NCBI GenBank assembly: GCA_018268735.1
Contig: JAFDWA010000037.1
Span: 1-10,155, forward strand
DNA: 10,155 nt
Source: Actinomycetota bacterium
GTDB taxonomy: Bacteria; Actinomycetota; Acidimicrobiia; Acidimicrobiales; Microtrichaceae
Direction of reading: 5' to 3'
Part shown: piece after piece, positions 8,840 through 10,155 of the stretch
How positions within the stretch are numbered: the stretch's first letter is position 1
Layout: each line of letters opens with the position of its first letter
The notes under the pieces: generated by a model
The model's database searches: none
What the model was told of the DNA's origin: nothing
Seen by the model: the letters and a program-made list of their open reading frames with translations, nothing else
Program-made: the position numbers and the translations under genes

Positions 8840-9450
8840 GTCGGCCGTTCCCTCGTCGTGACCTGGTCGGCGACTCGACCGCGGTCGCACCTCGCCTGTT
8901 GAACGCGCTCGTGTCGGTGAGCGACACCGACGGCTCCGTGCGGGTCGGCCGCATCGTCGAGGTGGAGGCGTACCGAGGCGAACGTGACCCGGCGAGCCAC
9001 GCCTACCGCGGTCGGACCGCCCGCAACGCCACCATGTTCGGGCCGCCCGGCCTGCTGTACGTGTACCGCTCCTACGGCATCCACTGGTGCGCGAACGTCG
9101 TCGCCGGGGTCGACGGGGTGGCCGAAGCGGTCCTGATCCGTGCCGTGGAGCCGGTCGCGGGGCTGGATCGGATGCGCGGGGATCGGCCCGGCATCGTCAG
9201 GGAGGTCGATCTGGCGAACGGCCCGGGCAAGCTGTGCGCGGCACTGGGGGTCACCGGTGACGACGACGGCACCGACCTGTGCTCACCCGATTCCCGGATC
9301 CGCCTGCTCCGCGACGGCGTGGCTCCGCCCGAGCGGCCCACCCGCACGACCCGGGTCGGGATCACCCGAGGGGTGGAGCACCGCTGGCGGTACCTGGTAC
9401 CCGACCATCCGTGCGTGTCGCGGGGACGACCATCCGGGGGTGGCTCGTGA
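8836..9450 (+). CDS. mpg: 3-methyladenine DNA glycosylase, AAG/MPG family
   Basis: This base-excision repair enzyme removes alkylated purines such as 3-methyladenine, and in relatives hypoxanthine and ethenoadenine, from DNA. It has 204 residues, normal for bacterial members. Mapped to human AAG: E44 in VEVEAY is the catalytic glutamate (human E125), Y46 and H55 match Y127 and H136, Y77 in YVYRSYG matches the intercalating-pocket Y159, and N87 in CANVV matches N169. ASHAYRGRTARN and MFGPPG are family signatures, and NGPGKLCAALG closes the domain. All these residues are intact, so an active enzyme is expected. The GTG overlaps the argH stop (GTGA) and has no clear Shine-Dalgarno, suggesting translation coupled to argH. 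No functional tie to arginine synthesis is known to me; co-transcription may just be economical packing. Confidence 0.93.
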   Translation: MSRPFPRRDLVGDSTAVAPRLLNALVSVSDTDGSVRVGRIVEVEAYRGERDPASHAYRGRTARNATMFGPPGLLYVYRSYGIHWCANVVAGVDGVAEAVLIRAVEPVAGLDRMRGDRPGIVREVDLANGPGKLCAALGVTGDDDGTDLCSPDSRIRLLRDGVAPPERPTRTTRVGITRGVEHRWRYLVPDHPCVSRGRPSGGGS

Positions 9451-10046
9451 CCGCTCTGTGGTTGTCTGCCGGTGACCCGTACCTTTCGCCCAGCCGGGAT
9501 CCCGAGGTGTCGCGCCGGTCGCTGGAGGAGGCGGTGATCGACCCCGCCCAGGAGGCCGACCGGGCCCGGGTGCTCGAGTTGCTCGACGCCCACGGCGCGT
9601 CGCTGGCGGACCGGACGACAGCCCCCGGTCACCTCACCGGGTCGGCTCTGGTCGTCGACGCCAACCACGAGCGGGTCCTGCTGATGCTGCACGCCAAGCT
9701 GCGTCGCTGGCTCCAGCCGGGCGGGCACGCGGACGGCGACCACCAGCTCGCGGGGGTGGCGCTGCGGGAGGCGACCGAGGAGACCGGGATCGAGGGTCTT
9801 CGAGTGCTCGTGCCCGCCGTCGACGTCGACATCCACGCGGTCGACCACGGCGACGAGTTGGGCGAGCACCTGCACCTGGACGTGCGGTTCGTGGTCCTCG
9901 CTCCGCCGGGAGCCGTCGAGCGGGGCAACCACGAGTCGCTGGACCTGAAGTGGGTCACCTGGGACGAGCTGGCCGATGCCGTCGACGAGCCCGGGATCCT
10001 CAGGATGGCCCGGATCGGTCGCTCTGCGCTCCTGGCCGGCGGCTGA
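9447..10046 (+). CDS. Nudix hydrolase, substrate unknown
   Basis: The Nudix superfamily hydrolyses nucleoside diphosphates linked to another group, needing Mg or Mn. From the GTG at 9447 the product is 199 residues. After an N-terminal helical stretch (about 30-50, EADRARVLELLDAHG), the fold starts at HLTGSALVVD and reaches HAKLRRWLQPGGH. The Nudix box runs 93-115 and ends in REATEETGI (107-115), with the metal-binding glutamates present. The glutamate usual six residues after the first glycine is H99 here. The fold continues to LKWVTWDEL. The sequence resembles the uncharacterized actinobacterial subgroup with WLQPGGHAD; no substrate can be named. The GTG overlaps the glycosylase stop (GTGA) and follows GGGGGT (9436-9441). 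A second candidate, GTG at 9534 behind GGAGGAGG, would give 170 residues starting just before the family-like helix. Confidence 0.87.
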   Translation: MTALWLSAGDPYLSPSRDPEVSRRSLEEAVIDPAQEADRARVLELLDAHGASLADRTTAPGHLTGSALVVDANHERVLLMLHAKLRRWLQPGGHADGDHQLAGVALREATEETGIEGLRVLVPAVDVDIHAVDHGDELGEHLHLDVRFVVLAPPGAVERGNHESLDLKWVTWDELADAVDEPGILRMARIGRSALLAGG

Positions 10047-10063
10047 CCGCCTGCCTTCAGCCG
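10040..10063 (+). terminator. Inverted repeat across the convergent stop codons, possible bidirectional terminator
   Basis: CGGCTGA (10040-10046) and TCAGCCG (10057-10063) are perfect 7-base complements around a 10-base loop. They contain the stop codon of the Nudix gene and that of the minus-strand gene. An overlapping alternative hairpin pairs GGCGG (10038-10042) with CCGCC (10047-10051). Neither has a T-run behind it, so it is not a classical intrinsic terminator. Hairpins without a U-tract are often proposed at gene ends in GC-rich actinobacteria, but termination here is inference. Part of the symmetry arises simply because both genes end in GGC-TGA. Confidence 0.35.
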
Positions 10064-10155
10064 ACGTCGCCGGGGACGGTGCAGCTCTCCATCCGGTTCA
10101 CCTGGGCGAACGCGTTGATCGCGAGCGAGATCTGCCGGTTGCCCTTGCGCGTCTC
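10057..10155 (-). CDS. Unidentified protein, C-terminal fragment (5' end outside window)
   Basis: Read on the minus strand, the frame is open from the window edge for 32 codons and ends in TGA at 10059-10057. The visible C-terminus includes RKGNRQISLAINAFAQVNR followed by MESCTVPGDVG. Every one of these codons ends in G or C, the third-position pattern of the neighbouring genes, which supports real coding. It is convergent with the Nudix gene, with only 10 bases between the stops. No recognizable domain is visible in such a short piece, so no function is offered. Confidence 0.6.
   Translation of the reverse strand, partial: ETRKGNRQISLAINAFAQVNRMESCTVPGDVG

Overview
The window is very GC-rich and densely coded. 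It carries the gene order pheT-argC-argB-argD-argF-argR-argG-argH, followed by two small genes, all on the + strand. That order is the classic arginine biosynthesis cluster of Actinomycetota (pheST followed by argCJBDFRGH). A high-GC actinobacterium is therefore the best guess, possibly a deep-branching class such as Acidimicrobiia; the class is inference only.

Layout. Positions 1-1571 hold the C-terminal two thirds of PheT, whose 5' end lies outside the window. A 54-base gap (1572-1625) carries a probable ArgR operator and a -10 element placed so that the argC mRNA should begin at or next to its ATG (leaderless). The arginine genes run from 1626 to 8839: argC, argB, argD, argF, argR, argG and argH. 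Two further genes are coupled behind argH: an AAG/MPG-type 3-methyladenine DNA glycosylase (8836-9450) and a Nudix hydrolase (9447-10046). The last 99 bases hold the C-terminal end of a convergent, unidentified minus-strand gene. A hairpin spanning both convergent stop codons may help end transcription.

How the genes work together. ArgB phosphorylates N-acetylglutamate, ArgC reduces the product to the semialdehyde, and ArgD transaminates it to N-acetylornithine. After the acetyl group is removed, ArgF carbamoylates ornithine to citrulline. ArgG and ArgH then convert citrulline to arginine. ArgR, encoded inside the operon, probably senses arginine and represses the argC promoter, and so its own synthesis. 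Every junction from argC to the Nudix gene is a stop/start overlap, except a 28-base gap before argG. One polycistronic, translationally coupled message is therefore likely.

The main oddity is that argJ, which normally lies between argC and argB and both removes and recycles the acetyl group, is absent; argC and argB overlap by four bases. The window has no argE or argA either, so the deacetylation step must be encoded elsewhere. I saw no tRNA, rRNA, mobile element or CRISPR array, and no sign of a wholly new system. This is a housekeeping region with a modified operon structure.
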